A stretch of 62,500 nt of DNA from Prorocentrum cordatum. Lineage: Eukaryota; Sar; Dinophyceae; Prorocentrales; Prorocentraceae. The position numbers and the translations under genes are program-made. The first letter of the stretch is position 1, and each line of letters starts with the position of its first letter. Below are positions 52,761 through 61,990 of this stretch, piece by piece. The DNA is taken from positions 77,501 through 140,000 of the forward strand of contig CAUYUJ010014628.1 of the NCBI GenBank assembly GCA_963575745.1. The letters are read 5' to 3'. Below the pieces are notes generated by a model that had not been told where the DNA came from, searched no databases, and was given only the letters and a program-made list of their open reading frames with translations.

Positions 52761-53250
52761 CGGACTCCCCGCCCACGAGGGGCAGATTGGCGAAGGGCTG
52801 CCTGCAGAGGTTCTTGAAAACAAGCCCGCAGAGGCGGCGCTCCAGCATGGTGACGATGCGTTTCTGCTCGGCGCGCACCAGCCTCCGGACGCGGATGGTT
52901 ATCTGCGCCTGCCGTTGGCGCATGGCCCGGGTTTCCCAGCCGACGTCGCTGAACTCTGCCAGCATCATGTCGGAGGTGCCGTCGACGCGGACCCTCGCCA
53001 TCGGGGAAGGGGTACGGTCCTGCCGCTCTCGGCCGCGTGCCATGCGGTGGCGGCCTTGGTCTTGCACCTCCTCGGACGTACCCGAGCCTTGGTCCTCCGC
53101 CTCCTCCTTCTCATCCGCCAGCTCTGCCCCGTCGATGGCGTGGCGCTCGGGATCAGCGCCCATCAAACCCGTGTCGATGCCCACCCGAGCTGGAGGTTGG
53201 AATTCCTTCCCGCACATGTTTGTCACTGCCTGGTTCGCCGCCGCAGCCAT
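52735..53250 (-). CDS. Leader-tagged retrogene, 171-residue protein of unknown family
   Basis: The open frame starts at ATG 53250-53248 ('MAAAANQAVTNMCGKEFQPP') and ends at TAG 52735. It is intronless. The 5' side has a 30-base leader region and then three spliced-leader relics (53281-53334), so it derives from reverse-transcribed mRNA. The protein has a Cys-poor N-terminal part, an acidic middle ('ELADEKEEAEDQGSGTSEEV') and a basic helical C-terminal third ('RQRQAQITIRVRRLVRAEQK', then 'RIVTMLERRLC'). It has no signal or membrane segment and I recognise no family. The frame is intact, and upstream of the ATG it stays open through the relics, which would translate as repeated 'GLAQA'. The duplicated sequence at 52.1-52.8 kb overlaps its 3' end. 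Confidence 0.6.
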   Translation of the reverse strand: MAAAANQAVTNMCGKEFQPPARVGIDTGLMGADPERHAIDGAELADEKEEAEDQGSGTSEEVQDQGRHRMARGRERQDRTPSPMARVRVDGTSDMMLAEFSDVGWETRAMRQRQAQITIRVRRLVRAEQKRIVTMLERRLCGLVFKNLCRQPFANLPLVGGESAGRKLTRE

Positions 53251-53280
53251 GAAGAAACGCTTTTTGACGGGGATACCGTA

Positions 53281-53334
53281 GGTCTGAGCCCGAATGGCTT
53301 GAGCCAAACCCGCTTGAGCCAAAATGGATACGGA
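53281..53334 (-). other. Relic of the dinoflagellate spliced leader, three tandem rounds
   Basis: On the minus strand 53333-53313 matches the 21 conserved bases of the dinoflagellate spliced leader at 20 positions (one G to T at the sixth base), and 53334 fits the variable first base. The last 15 bases are exactly CCATTTTGGCTCAAG. Two further 15-base blocks follow with the expected spacing: CGGGTTTGGCTCAAG (53312-53298, 12 of 15) and CCATTCGGGCTCAGA (53297-53283, 11 of 15). Established work on dinoflagellates shows that mRNAs carrying the leader are reverse-transcribed and reinserted, and that each new round trims the old leader to its last 15 bases because the leader contains its own AG acceptor. 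The pattern here fits three rounds. Confidence 0.88.
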
Positions 53335-53830
53335 GGCCTCTTCGGGGCACTTTGGGGGCCTCTCGGGGTCTCTTGGGGGCCTCCTTGGATGTCTCAGAGC
53401 GTTCGTGGCCCGACAGACGCCTTCGGAGGCCGTTTTGAATGCCTCCGTGGGTAGTCTGGGCGCTTTCTGGGGCTGTCATAGGGCCGTCCTCGGGGCTTCT
53501 TGGGCTCGTCTTGGGTGCCCCTTTGGCCCTCTAGGGGTGACTCTGGGCAGTCTTGGGACCCTCTTGGGAGCTTCATTGCTCGCCTTAACAACAATGGGGG
53601 GCCACGCCAGCCGTCTTGGACGCTGTTAAAAGAATCTGGGCGAGAATGCAAAAATAACATGAAACCCAATTATCCGTGAACGTTTTAAAGCTTTCGGAAG
53701 ATTCCTGGAAAGCCTCTCGGAATCCTTGGCCGCCTTGGGGACCTCTTGGGCCCTGGGCCCTGGGCCCTTTTGCGACCATTTTGGGCCGTCTTGGAAGTGT
53801 CTTGGCAGACTCTGAACGTCCTGCGGGGTC
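53335..53830. repeat. CCCAAGA minisatellite, locus 5 (opposite orientation)
   Basis: Units such as TCTTGGGGGCCTCCTTGG and CTTGGGACCCTCTTGGGAGC from 53335 to 53580 and again from 53700 to 53830. It directly abuts the first base of the spliced-leader relic, so the retrogene was inserted into, or next to, this array. Confidence 0.65.
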
Positions 53831-53929
53831 GCCGAGTAGGTTGGTAGGAGGCTCAATGGGGGTTGGGGTCGGCTAGCCGATACTGAATAACCTCAGCTCT
53901 ATCAGGCTTTGTTATCCTGAGCTGTTTGT

Positions 53930-54240
53930 TCGCTCCAGGAGACCATGGAGGGATTGTGGAGCCTGGGAACGGCCGAAAACGTTCCGTCGTCGTCGTCGCC
54001 CGTGGGGAGGGCCTCATGAATCCAAGTCCCAGAAGCCATTTTTGGAACCTGAATGGTGGGAATGTCTGGGAGGCTGTTTGCGGCGTTCCGTCGTCGTCGT
54101 CGTCGTCGCCCATGTGAGGGGTCTGATGAATCATGCTCCCGGCAAGCCTTCTGGGGACATGATTTTTGGGAGTGTCTTGGGGGGCCTGCTTGGGGCGTTC
54201 CGTCGTTGTCGCCGCCTCTTGGGGAGGCCTTTTGAAGGCG
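53930..54240. repeat. Degenerate tandem repeat, about 85-90-bp unit
   Basis: Three to four units contain 'CGTTCCGTCGTCGTCG', 'TGATGAATC' or 'CATGAATCC', and 'TTTTTGG'. Positions of 'CGTTCCGTCGT' are 53980, 54084 and 54197. Confidence 0.65.
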
Positions 54241-54389
54241 CAAGGAATGATGTCCCCGGAATGCTTGTCGGCAAACTTATCCCAGTGCGACCCTACCTAG
54301 GAGTTGGAGCCTCTAGAAAAGCAACATTCGTAGGAGCGGTCAACGCCGTCCTCCTCCTTCTCCTCATCGCCGTAGTTGTAGCAGTAGCG

Positions 54390-54449
<60 letters not shown>

Positions 54450-54450
54450 A
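54390..54450. repeat. (AGT)n array
   Basis: About 60 bp of AGT/TAG, like the larger blocks at 42.7-43.2 kb. Confidence 0.9.
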
Positions 54451-54579
54451 TAGCGCCAGAACCGCCGACACCACGCCGTAAGTGAAGCAGCAGCAGAAGC
54501 AGGCAACAAGTCACCGAGACAGCAGCAAAAGCAAGCAGGCACGGAGATGAGGGCGGGGCACTGGGGATTTGTTTACATC

Positions 54580-54820
54580 TACTTCTATATATACACCTAG
54601 ATTTACATCGACACCTACATATACATCCAGACCTACATTTACACTTACACCTACAGCTACATCTACATCTACACCTGCATCTACATCTACATCTACATCA
54701 ACAGCGAGATTCACATCTACATCTACATCTACACCTACATCTAAACCTGCATCTATATCTACACCTACATCCCACCTGCACCTACATCTACATCTACATC
54801 TACATCTACATCTACACTTT
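54580..54820. repeat. (ACATCT)n hexamer array
   Basis: Units ACATCT and ACACCT with variants. Frames read Thr-Ser or, on the minus strand, Val-Asp. Not coding. Confidence 0.85.
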
Positions 54821-54834
54821 CGCATTGGTGTTGC

Positions 54835-54970
54835 TTGTGCTTTGCATTGCCTTTGCTTTTTCTCTTGCCTTTGCTTTTGCCTTTGCCTTTGTTTTTGCTT
54901 TTGCTTTTGCTGTTGCTTTTGCTTGGCGTTTGTTGTTGCTTTTGCTTGGTTTTGCTTTTGCTTTGTCTGC
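54835..54970. repeat. TTTGCT short tandem repeat
   Basis: About 135 bp of TTTGCTTTTGC and TTGCCTTTGC units. Confidence 0.85.
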
Positions 54971-55064
54971 GCACGAACACACACACACGCATGTTTTTGC
55001 ATTCGCTCACCGGGTGTGCTTGAGAATGCTCCGGATCGGGCCTACACCGCAGCATTCCACATGG

Positions 55065-55390
55065 GTGTTATGTATATATATATATACATATATACATATA
55101 CATATGCATATATAGAAAGACATTTAGGACATGCGATAATACGTCGAGTTTCATGTCTCCGGGTCAGTGCTATGTGCGAAACCTTCGTGGATTCTAATGG
55201 CTCAAGCTGCCCCACTAACGGCTCAAGATGGCCCACAGACGGACAACATGCATGGAACATAAGTGCGCACACACACACACATAGAAGTACACATATACAC
55301 ATATATATATATATGTATATGTATATATATATATGTGTATATATATATATGTAGATGCACATATATATGTACATATATATAGGTATTTGT
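55065..55390. repeat. AT-rich (TATA)n segments
   Basis: ATATAT and ACATAT runs at 55069-55125 and 55280-55390, with 150 bp of ordinary sequence between. They give Ile-Tyr frames and no gene. Confidence 0.85.
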
Positions 55391-55702
55391 CGCTGATCGT
55401 TTTCAGATCGCTTCGCTGATCGTTGTCCACGTCCTCGTCGTTGTCGTCGCCCTCCTCTTCATCCTCCTGTTCCTCCTGCTCCTCCTCCTTCTCCTCCTCC
55501 TCCTCCTCCTCCTCCTCCTGCTAGCCCCTGGCCCGAGGGGAATTTGGGCGTGGGGCACAGGAGCACCCACAGGACCGCCACCGCCGCGCCCTCGACGCTT
55601 CCCAGGAGCGTTCGTGCTCGGGCAGCCCCAGTGATGCATCGCCGGAGGGTATGTTCGTATAATGTGGTTCCGTTGAGGCAGGAGTGAAACAAGAAACAAC
55701 GC

Positions 55703-55866
55703 CACAAACATAACTTTTGGCGCTCCGCGCGGATTTCTCGGATCTGCGCCAGACCCCCCTCCCTGGCGCGCGGAGCGCGCCAAGGGCACCGCCGGAGGCG
55801 CCGCGGGGGGGGTCCCACCGCAGATCCAAGAACTCCGCGCGGAGCGCCAACAAATCATGTTTATGT
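55703..55866. mobile_element. MITE family D, copy 2 (best preserved)
   Basis: 164 bp. The left arm has CACAAACATAACTTTTGGCG, CTCCGCGCGGA, TTCT and GGATCTGCG. The right arm is its inverse: CGCAGATCCAAGAA, CTCCGCGCGGAGCGCCAAC, then CATGTTTATG. The arms pair over about 40 bp with few mismatches. The interior is 'GGCGCGCGGAGCGCG...GGCGCCGCGGGGGG'. Confidence 0.8.
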
Positions 55867-56157
55867 CGTTTATTCTCCTTCGAAGGAGGGTATGTGGGCG
55901 GACATTTCTCAGCAGTTTCGATCGTGAAGGGTGATCGAACTGCAAGAGACACAATGCACATCGGATAGGAGGGGGCTGAGTTGCCAGCAGGATCGAGTCG
56001 CGCAGTTTCTCAGATTTCGATGGGAGGGAGGAGGGAGGAGGATCCCCAGGATTTCTGCAATCACAAAGGTGACTTTAAAGTAACCACCCCCTGAACACGA
56101 TGAGCAGCGCGACTACGAGGGACAGGAGGCACACCCGTGGAGCCCGCCAAGCAGCTT

Positions 56158-56222
56158 GGCCAGGATTGTTGTGAGCACCTGCCTCGGGCACACGAGGACG
56201 GTCTCGGAGGGGGAGGAGGGGG
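56158..56222 (-). pseudogene. 64-bp LINE RT fragment at a (GGA)n junction
   Basis: From GGCCAGGATTGTTGTGAGCA through CCTGCCTCGGGCACACGAGG to ACGGTCTCGGAGGGGGAGGA the sequence equals 48948-49011, including the passage into GGA repeat. It encodes 'TVLVCPRQVLTTILA' on the minus strand. Nothing of the element remains on the other side. Confidence 0.75.
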
Positions 56223-56340
56223 AGGAGGTGGAGGAGGAGGAGGAGGACGACGACGACGAGGAGGACGACGAGGAGGACGAGGAGGAGGTTGACGACGAGG
56301 AGGAGGAGTAGGAGGAGGAAGAGGAGGACAAGCAAGGAGG
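56215..56340. repeat. (GGA)n / GACGAG tract
   Basis: Imperfect GGA with GACGAC units, about 125 bp. Confidence 0.85.
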
Positions 56341-56579
56341 AGAGCAAGGAGGAGCGAGGCGGTGGAGCCCCATCGGCGCCCTCCTCCTCCCCAGGCCTCC
56401 GAGCGTCCCCGCGCCGGGCACAAAGGAGGCGGGCGGGCCCCGTCCTTTATCCACAGGCCGCAGGCCTTGAGCAGCTCGCGGTCGCGGCGGATCTCCTGTG
56501 CTGCCCGGCCCACGGGGAGGCATTTTCGGCCACGTGGAGGGGCAGGTCGAAGCACCCTGCGACAGCTCAGGCGCCATCC

Positions 56580-56940
56580 TTCCTCCTCCTCCTCCTCCTC
56601 CTCCTCCTCCTCCTCTCCCTGCCCCTCGTCTCCCTCCACCTCCTGCTCCGCGCTTCCTGCTCCGCGCCGTCTTCTCCTCTCCTCCTTCCATCTTGCATCA
56701 TGCAGCCTTCGATCTTGAGCCGCCTCCTCGCCTCCTCGCCTCTCTCCTCCTACCCATCTCCTCCTCCTCCTCCTCCTCCTCCTCCTCCTCCCTCCTCCCC
56801 TCCTCCTCCTCCTCCTCCTCCTCCTCCTCCCACCTCCTCCTCCTCCTCCTCCTCCTCCTCCTCCTCCTCCTCCTCCTCCTCCTCCTCCTCCTCCTCCTCC
56901 TCCTCCTCCTCCTCCCCTCCCCTTCTCGTTCCTCGTCCAT
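56580..56940. repeat. (TCC)n tracts
   Basis: 56580-56620 and 56755-56935 are almost perfect TCC. They mirror the GGA tract at 56215-56340, so the segment could fold back on itself over the 240 bp between. Confidence 0.9.
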
Positions 56941-57169
56941 CCTCCTCGCGTCCTCCTCACCATCATCCATCAGTGTGCTCCTGCTCTTCCATCTTGCATC
57001 CTGCATCCTTTGACTCCTCCCACTCCTCCTTCTCATCCTCTACCTCCTTCTCTTTGTGCTCGTCCTTTTCTTCTCCCACATGCTGCTTATGCTCCCCCTC
57101 CTCACCGAGAAGAAGTCCCCGAAGCTTCATACCCAACAGCGTGATGAGCACAATGGTACGGCGTCTGCG

Positions 57170-57275
57170 GCAAGAGGGCCCCAACGCGCAGGGGGCGCAC
57201 CCTGGGCCACCCTCGCCACGAGGGGTCCAGCGCAGATCCAGGAAGTCCCAGCGAACCTCCGAGCAAACAAGTGGC
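57170..57275. mobile_element. MITE family D, diverged copy 4
   Basis: Shares 'GGGGGCGCACCCTGGG', 'GAGGGGTCCAGCGCAGATCC', 'AGGAAGTCCCAGCG' with the right half of family D. The inverted ends are not preserved. Confidence 0.45.
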
Positions 57276-57299
57276 AAGCGTGCCCTGGCTCTTGCACGA

Positions 57300-57905
57300 A
57301 GGAGCTGCGAAGGACTGGGAAGTCTGGACGGAGGAAGGCTCCCAAGGGTGGGTGGCTCAGGGGAGCTGGGGCTCAGGGGAGCTGGGGCTCAGGCTCAGGG
57401 GGGGGGGAACGAGGGGGACGAACCACCACGAGCCACAAACCACGACGAACGTAAAGGGTTCCGCGGCCCAGGGGGGCTGCCCTGGGAAGCCTTAACGGAG
57501 GGGGGATCCCAAGGGGGGGTGGCCCAGGGGAGCTGGGGCTCAGGCTCCGGGGAGGGGCCGAGGGGGACGAACCACGACGAACCACTAACCACGACGAACA
57601 TAAGGATGTCCGCGGCGCAGGGAGGCTGTCCTGGGAAGCCTGGACAGAGCAAGGCTCCCAAGGGTGGGTGGCTCAGGGGAGCTGGGGCTCAGGCTCAGGG
57701 GAGCTGGGGCCGAGGGGGACGAACCAAGATGAACCACGAACCACGACGAAAATAAAGGCTCCCGCGGCCTAGGGGGGCTGCCCTGGGAAGCCTGGACGGA
57801 GGGGGGATCCCAAGGGGGGGTGGCCCAGGGGAGCTGGGGCTCAGGCTCAGGGGAGGGGCCGAGGGGGACGAACCACCACGCACCACGAACCACGAAGAAA
57901 ATACA
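57300..57905. repeat. Tandem repeat, about 150-165-bp unit, four units
   Basis: Each unit has 'CCCAAGGG(T/G)GGGTGGC(T/C)CAGG', 'GGAGCTGGGGCTCAGG', 'CCGAGGGGGACGAACCA', 'CCACGACGAA', 'AAGG.TCCGCGGC' and 'GGGGCTGCCCTGGGAAGCCT'. Marker starts are 57344, 57511, 57660 and 57822. Both strands have long open frames because of composition, so I do not call a gene. Confidence 0.85.
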
Positions 57906-58097
57906 GATGTCCGAGCTCTAGAGCACAGCTGTGCAAGAGAATGATACGCAGCACTCCGCAGATGCGCATAAGAGTGAGGGGGCGGTGGGGACGTCGGCAA
58001 TTTGCGAGACTCTGGAGAAGCCTGCCGCAGGCGCCAACGTTTCACAACTTGTACAACGAGCCCGCCACAGGCGCCGATTTTTTTCGTTAAACCAATT

Positions 58098-58180
58098 TGG
58101 ATAGGTCGCGGGTGGGTCGCGGGTGGGTCGCAAATGGGTCGCAGGTGGGTCGTGGGTGGGTCGCTGTTGGGTCGCGGGTG
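58098..58180. repeat. GGGTGGGTCGC repeat, block 1 (G-quadruplex-like)
   Basis: About seven 11-bp units GGGTGGGTCGC with variants (AATGGG, GTTGGG). The pattern GGG-T-GGG-TCGC-GGG-T-GGG meets the usual G-quadruplex rule. Confidence 0.85.
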
Positions 58181-58341
58181 TACAGGGCAGAACATCCACC
58201 CCACAATAATCACCCCGACAAGCGAAGCCGTATAGTAAACGCATACAAGGAATGAGTCGACCAGGGCAGGGCTGTTTAATAAACACCCACGGCCGTTTAA
58301 TAAACGTCAATTGTTGGGTCCGGGCGGTTTTTCCTCACTTG

Positions 58342-58500
58342 AGGGTGGGTCGCGGGTGGGTCGCGGGGTGGGTCGCGGGTGGGTCGCGGGTGGGTCGCGG
58401 GCGGGTCGCATGGTGGGTTGCGGGGTGGGTCGCGGGTCGGTCGCGGATGGGTCACGGATGGGTCGCGGCTCAAGTGGGTTGCGGGCCGGGTCGCGTGCGG
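58342..58500. repeat. GGGTGGGTCGC repeat, block 2 (G-quadruplex-like)
   Basis: Fourteen or so units of the same 11-mer on the same strand, with variants such as GGGTTGC and GGATGGGTCAC. It is 165 bp downstream of block 1, and the intervening sequence contains 'GTTTAATAAAC' twice (58270, 58294). Confidence 0.85.
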
Positions 58501-58507
58501 GACGACG

Positions 58508-58800
58508 ACAACACACAACAAACAACAGGCAACAACACCACCACCAACAACAACACCACCAACAACACCAGCAACAGCAATAACAACACCAACAATACCA
58601 CCACCAGCAACACCAACAACAATACCAACAACGCCAACACCACCAACGCCAACTACACCAACACCAACAACACCAACAACAGCAACAACACACTCAACAA
58701 CAACAGCAACACCAACAACACCAACAACAATGCCAACAACAACATCAACAACACCACAAACGACAACATCATCAACATCATCGACAACATCATCAACAAT
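58508..58800. repeat. (CAACAC)n array
   Basis: About 290 bp of CAA, CAC and CCA triplets on the plus strand. It leads directly into the 58829-58885 element segment. Confidence 0.9.
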
Positions 58801-58828
58801 GGCAAACCGCACCGTGGAAGCCCACTTC

Positions 58829-58885
58829 AGCCACGCACCCTGGGACAATGAATGACCGTTCGGCCCCCTCACTCTGATCTATGCA
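58829..58885 (-). mobile_element. Retroposon-like segment S, copy 1 (minus), next to (CAA)n
   Basis: On the minus strand this reads CAGAGTGAGGGGGCCGAACG, then GTCATTCATTGTCCCAGGGT, then GCGTGGCT. The copy at 61802-61849 has 46 of 48 bases identical. In both copies the same side passes, after 30-40 bp, into a TTG-rich microsatellite. Confidence 0.6.
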
Positions 58886-58899
58886 ACTTTCTCTTCCTC

Positions 58900-59526
58900 G
58901 ACTTAGGGCTGACTCCAGATAACTTGGTATGGGCATTCGGCCGCTACCCTTACAGGCAGAAGCCCCACCAGAAGGGCAAACCAAGTGAAGATGCACAACT
59001 CCCTAAACATGAAAAAAAACACAGCTTCCCAAACGCATCAAACATGCAAACGCCGTTTTTTGGGCGTGGTCGGCGGGAATGCTGGCGCTGGCCTTACGAA
59101 TGGCCACAACACCTACCTAACACGCGTTCGCTACCAACAAAGAAGCTAAGCTAGAAGCCACACGCCGGACAAAAAAACAATAACGCTCCATGTTGCGAAC
59201 TAGGTCGGCAGCTCAAAAGGAGTACCGTTCCACAACAATGCCACGCCACAACAAATCATCATCCCCACCACCTACACAACAATCAACGTGAACAACCAGG
59301 TGCTTGTTCAAGAATTGATCGAACGAGTATATATATATATAGATAGATAGATAGATAGACCGCAAAGAACAACACTGATATACAAACATATCCTATACCC
59401 AGAAGATCGGGATTGCCCAAACCACGGGCCCATAAACCGAACCCGGCTACACAAAGCCACTTCTCAACGATCATGAAGCGGATGCTCAAACCACGCCACT
59501 GGGTGGACGACTCGTGGACGCAGGCC
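58900..59526. other. Intergenic, nothing recognised
   Basis: Ordinary composition, more A-rich than the rest. It holds a small (TAGA)n run (59340-59360). A short plus-strand frame (58852-59154) shows no motif. Confidence 0.4.
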
Positions 59527-59705
59527 TACTCCAGATTTCGTAATAAAAGGAGGGGGGTATTTCGGGGGGGGTCTCTTCCAGGCCATCTTGGAGGGCCTGG
59601 GGGGTCTGGGGACGATGTTTTGGAGGGTTCTCCCACGGGGGAGGTCTGAAATGGCTTGTCTTGGAGGGTCCAGTCCCCCTCCCTTTTATTACGACATCTG
59701 GAGTA
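59527..59705. mobile_element. MITE family C, copy 2 (mariner-like, TA-bounded)
   Basis: A 179-bp element from TACTCCAGATTTCGTAATAA to TTATTACGACATCTGGAGTA. The interior 'GGTCTGGGGACGATGTTTTG' and 'GAGGTCTGAAATGGCTTGTC' are shared with copy 1 at 5891. High similarity suggests recent movement. Confidence 0.85.
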
Positions 59706-60014
59706 TTCTAACTGACATCTGCGCCACTGCCTGCGCCCTGCCCCGAGGACAGAGCGGGGGGGCCCGCGGCGCGCGGAGCCCGGCGCCACCGGCCCACACC
59801 GAGAGTGCGACGACCAGGCGGCGCCAAACGAGGGCGAAGACGCCGACGACGAGGACGCAGCCGACCACGGCGAGGACGACGCAGACACCGCCCCCCGCGC
59901 GGCAGACGTCGGAAACCCGAATTCTCCAGGATGCAGGCCTCGGACAAACATATCGAACGCGCATGCCACGTTCATCGGTCAACCCCTCCCCCTCCCCCCA
60001 ATTAGGAAGGCACC

Positions 60015-60158
60015 AACTATACACCAACACCGATCCTGGCCAGGATCACCCTGGGCCCAGGATCGGTGTATACGCCCTCCTGCCTTGGGCAAGAAGGCAT
60101 ATACACCGATCCTGGGCCCAGGGTGATCCTGGGCCAGGATCGGTGTTGGTGTATAGTT
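60015..60158. mobile_element. Foldback element family E, copy 3 (near-perfect hairpin)
   Basis: The left arm AACTATACACCAACACCGAT, CCTGGCCAGGATCACCCTGG, GCCCAGGATCGGTGTATACG is the inverse of the right arm (CATATACACCGATCCTGGGC through TTGGTGTATAGTT). One base is inserted and one substituted over about 62 bp. The loop of about 19 bases itself contains TGCCTT...AAGGCA. A transcript in either direction would be an almost perfect 60-bp stem. Confidence 0.85.
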
Positions 60159-60279
60159 CGTGCCCTCCGACCAATGCTCAAGTCGGCGGCGGTTCTGATG
60201 AGTTGCACTTCGACCGCAGTCCTGCCCGCGCGTGCCAGCTTTCCATGTGGGGGAGCGGTGGACTGTCCACGAATTGCTC

Positions 60280-60580
60280 CCCCTGCCGTAGCTCTGGTCT
60301 GGGGCCACTCTGGCTCGGGGGCCCCCGACGCACGGACCAGGAGTTACCCTGGCCACCCCCCACCCCGAGGATTTGGGAGTGGCTGGTCGCCTGGCTTATA
60401 TCCGGGACGACTCCGGGGCGGGGTAGCTCTGGCCTGAGCCCCCGACGCTGACCATCCCCAGCCCCCAATGATTCGGGGGCGGTCGGACGCCCGGACACGC
60501 CGGAGGGACTCTGGTCTGGGGCGGCTCCGGCTTGGGCCCCCCGAGGCACGAACCAGGAGCTACCACCCCCGGCCCCGGCG
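60280..60580. repeat. Degenerate tandem repeat, about 110-bp unit
   Basis: 'CTGGTCTGGGGC', 'CTCTGGCTCGGG' or 'CTCCGGCTTGGG', 'CCCCGACGCACGGACCAGGA' or a variant, and 'GTTACC' recur at 60294-60350 and 60511-60566, with a weaker unit at 60400-60460. Confidence 0.55.
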
Positions 60581-60616
60581 CTTCGGGGCGCCGCAGACGG
60601 ACGGCGGCTCTCACGG

Positions 60617-60865
60617 GGATCTCCTACCCCGGGTCAACCAGCCTCGGGTCAGCAGGAAAGCCCCCAAAAAACTGCAGTGCAGGAGGCAACAACTGCAGCG
60701 CGGGGCTCCGCAGACTCGGGTCAGCCAGCAGGCGCGGCCGCCTCGCGGCCACGAGCGGCTGGCCAACCCGGGTCGGCCAGAGGGGGCCTCCGCAGGCTCC
60801 TGCAGGATCCGCTGCCTTGGCTGACCCCCGTCTGCACGGACCCCCGTCTCTTAGGCTCCGCATCT
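60617..60865. repeat. Dispersed repeat family I, copy 3 (diverged)
   Basis: Contains 'CCCCGGGTCAACCAG', 'GACTCGGGTCAGCCAG', 'CAACCCGGGTCGGCCAG', 'CTCCTGCAGGATCC' and the end 'CTGACCCCCGTCTGCACGGA' then 'CCCCCGTCTCTTAGGCTCC', in the order of copy 1. Confidence 0.55.
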
Positions 60866-61300
60866 CCTTCTCCCACGTCTCGCCGGCGCTCACGCCGAAG
60901 CCCTCCGCGGGGGCCTTGCGCACCACGGGCGTAACCTTCGGCACCTGCCGCGGCGCCGCGCCCCGCCCGGGCCACGCGAGGTGGTCCTTGGCACCGGGCG
61001 ATGGGCTCGGTGTGCTCTCGCGGCCCTCCTGTGGAGGCCTGGGAAGGGGCACCAACACCTGCACAGGGGGCGGCCTCCACCTGGGCAGGACGATCCTAGA
61101 TTTCGGTATCGGTGGTGATCTTTCGGCCGCATGGAAGCCCGAATATTACCACCATCGCCGAGATCGGGATCATCTTCCCTCGGTGAAGGCACACCACCAA
61201 TAGTGGTGTTGGCGCCAACCTCTAGGCCTCCGACTCCTGTGGAGTTAGGTCCTCGTTTCGAAGCCGCAATGCCGCGCATCTCCTCCTCAACAACCACAAT
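60866..61300 (-). CDS. Unrecognised minus-strand frames, possible exon
   Basis: One frame reads 'GRGAAPRQVPKVTPVVRKAP' then 'AEGFGVSAGETWEKEMRSL' (about 60990-60860). Another upstream reads 'MVVEEEMRGIAASKRGPNST' (61297-61238). Both look like protein in composition. No family is recognised and no splice link is shown. Confidence 0.25.
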
Positions 61301-61801
61301 TTCTGAAAACCTTTCTCGGCCCTCGCCGCGTACTTATTTTGTGTAAGACCAAATGTCAGACATTGATTCGTGTCATGCTTTTTCGATCCGACTGTTCTCG
61401 GTGTTTCAAATACTTCTCACGCTGTAGCGTGGGCCTCATTTCTTGATTGGTACTTCGCTCCCGTCGTTCAGAATGGCACTCTCGCCCCAGCGCGTGCCAT
61501 TTGAATCGTTGTCGCCCCCCTCATCCCCCCCCCCCTCCGTCTTACCGTGGTCCTCCAGCTCTTCCCGCTCCTTCCACTCAAGCTCCTGCTGCTGCTGCTG
61601 CTGTCCGTCCTCGTCATTATCCTTCCTTTATCCAACTTTTCCCCCTGCTCATCCCCCTGCACATCCGCCACCTCCTCCTGACATGTCCGCAGCTCCGTTG
61701 TTTCTGATCATTTCCGAATGCGTAAAACAACGATGGAATTCTCTTTGGAGTCAAGGGTGCCCTTGGGAAAATTGCCCATCCGTGCTATGTGGATCACATG
61801 T

Positions 61802-61849
61802 CAGAGTGAAGGGGCCGAACGGTCATTCATTGTCCCTGGGTGCGTGGCT
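61802..61849 (+). mobile_element. Retroposon-like segment S, copy 2, followed by (TTG)n
   Basis: Reads CAGAGTGAAGGGGCCGAACG, GTCATTCATTGTCCCTGGGT, GCGTGGCT, the inverse-oriented partner of 58829-58885. A (TTG)n array begins about 30 bp further on. Confidence 0.6.
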
Positions 61850-61874
61850 CTAGTGCGGATCCGTGGTGAGGATT

Positions 61875-61890
61875 CTGCTTGTTGCGTTGT

Positions 61891-61931
<41 letters not shown>

Positions 61932-61932
61932 C

Positions 61933-61987
<55 letters not shown>

Positions 61988-61990
61988 GAA
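61875..61990. repeat. (TTG)n array
   Basis: About 115 bp of TTG and CTG triplets on the plus strand. Confidence 0.95.

Noticed and set aside
55190-55225. GGCTCAAG twice, 21 bases apart
   Set aside because: Only 8-9 bases match the leader, the surrounding bases do not fit, and no gene follows.
57056-57755. Plus- and minus-strand frames through the 150-165-bp tandem repeat
   Set aside because: Open frames on both strands follow from composition. Unit length varies and breaks the frame.
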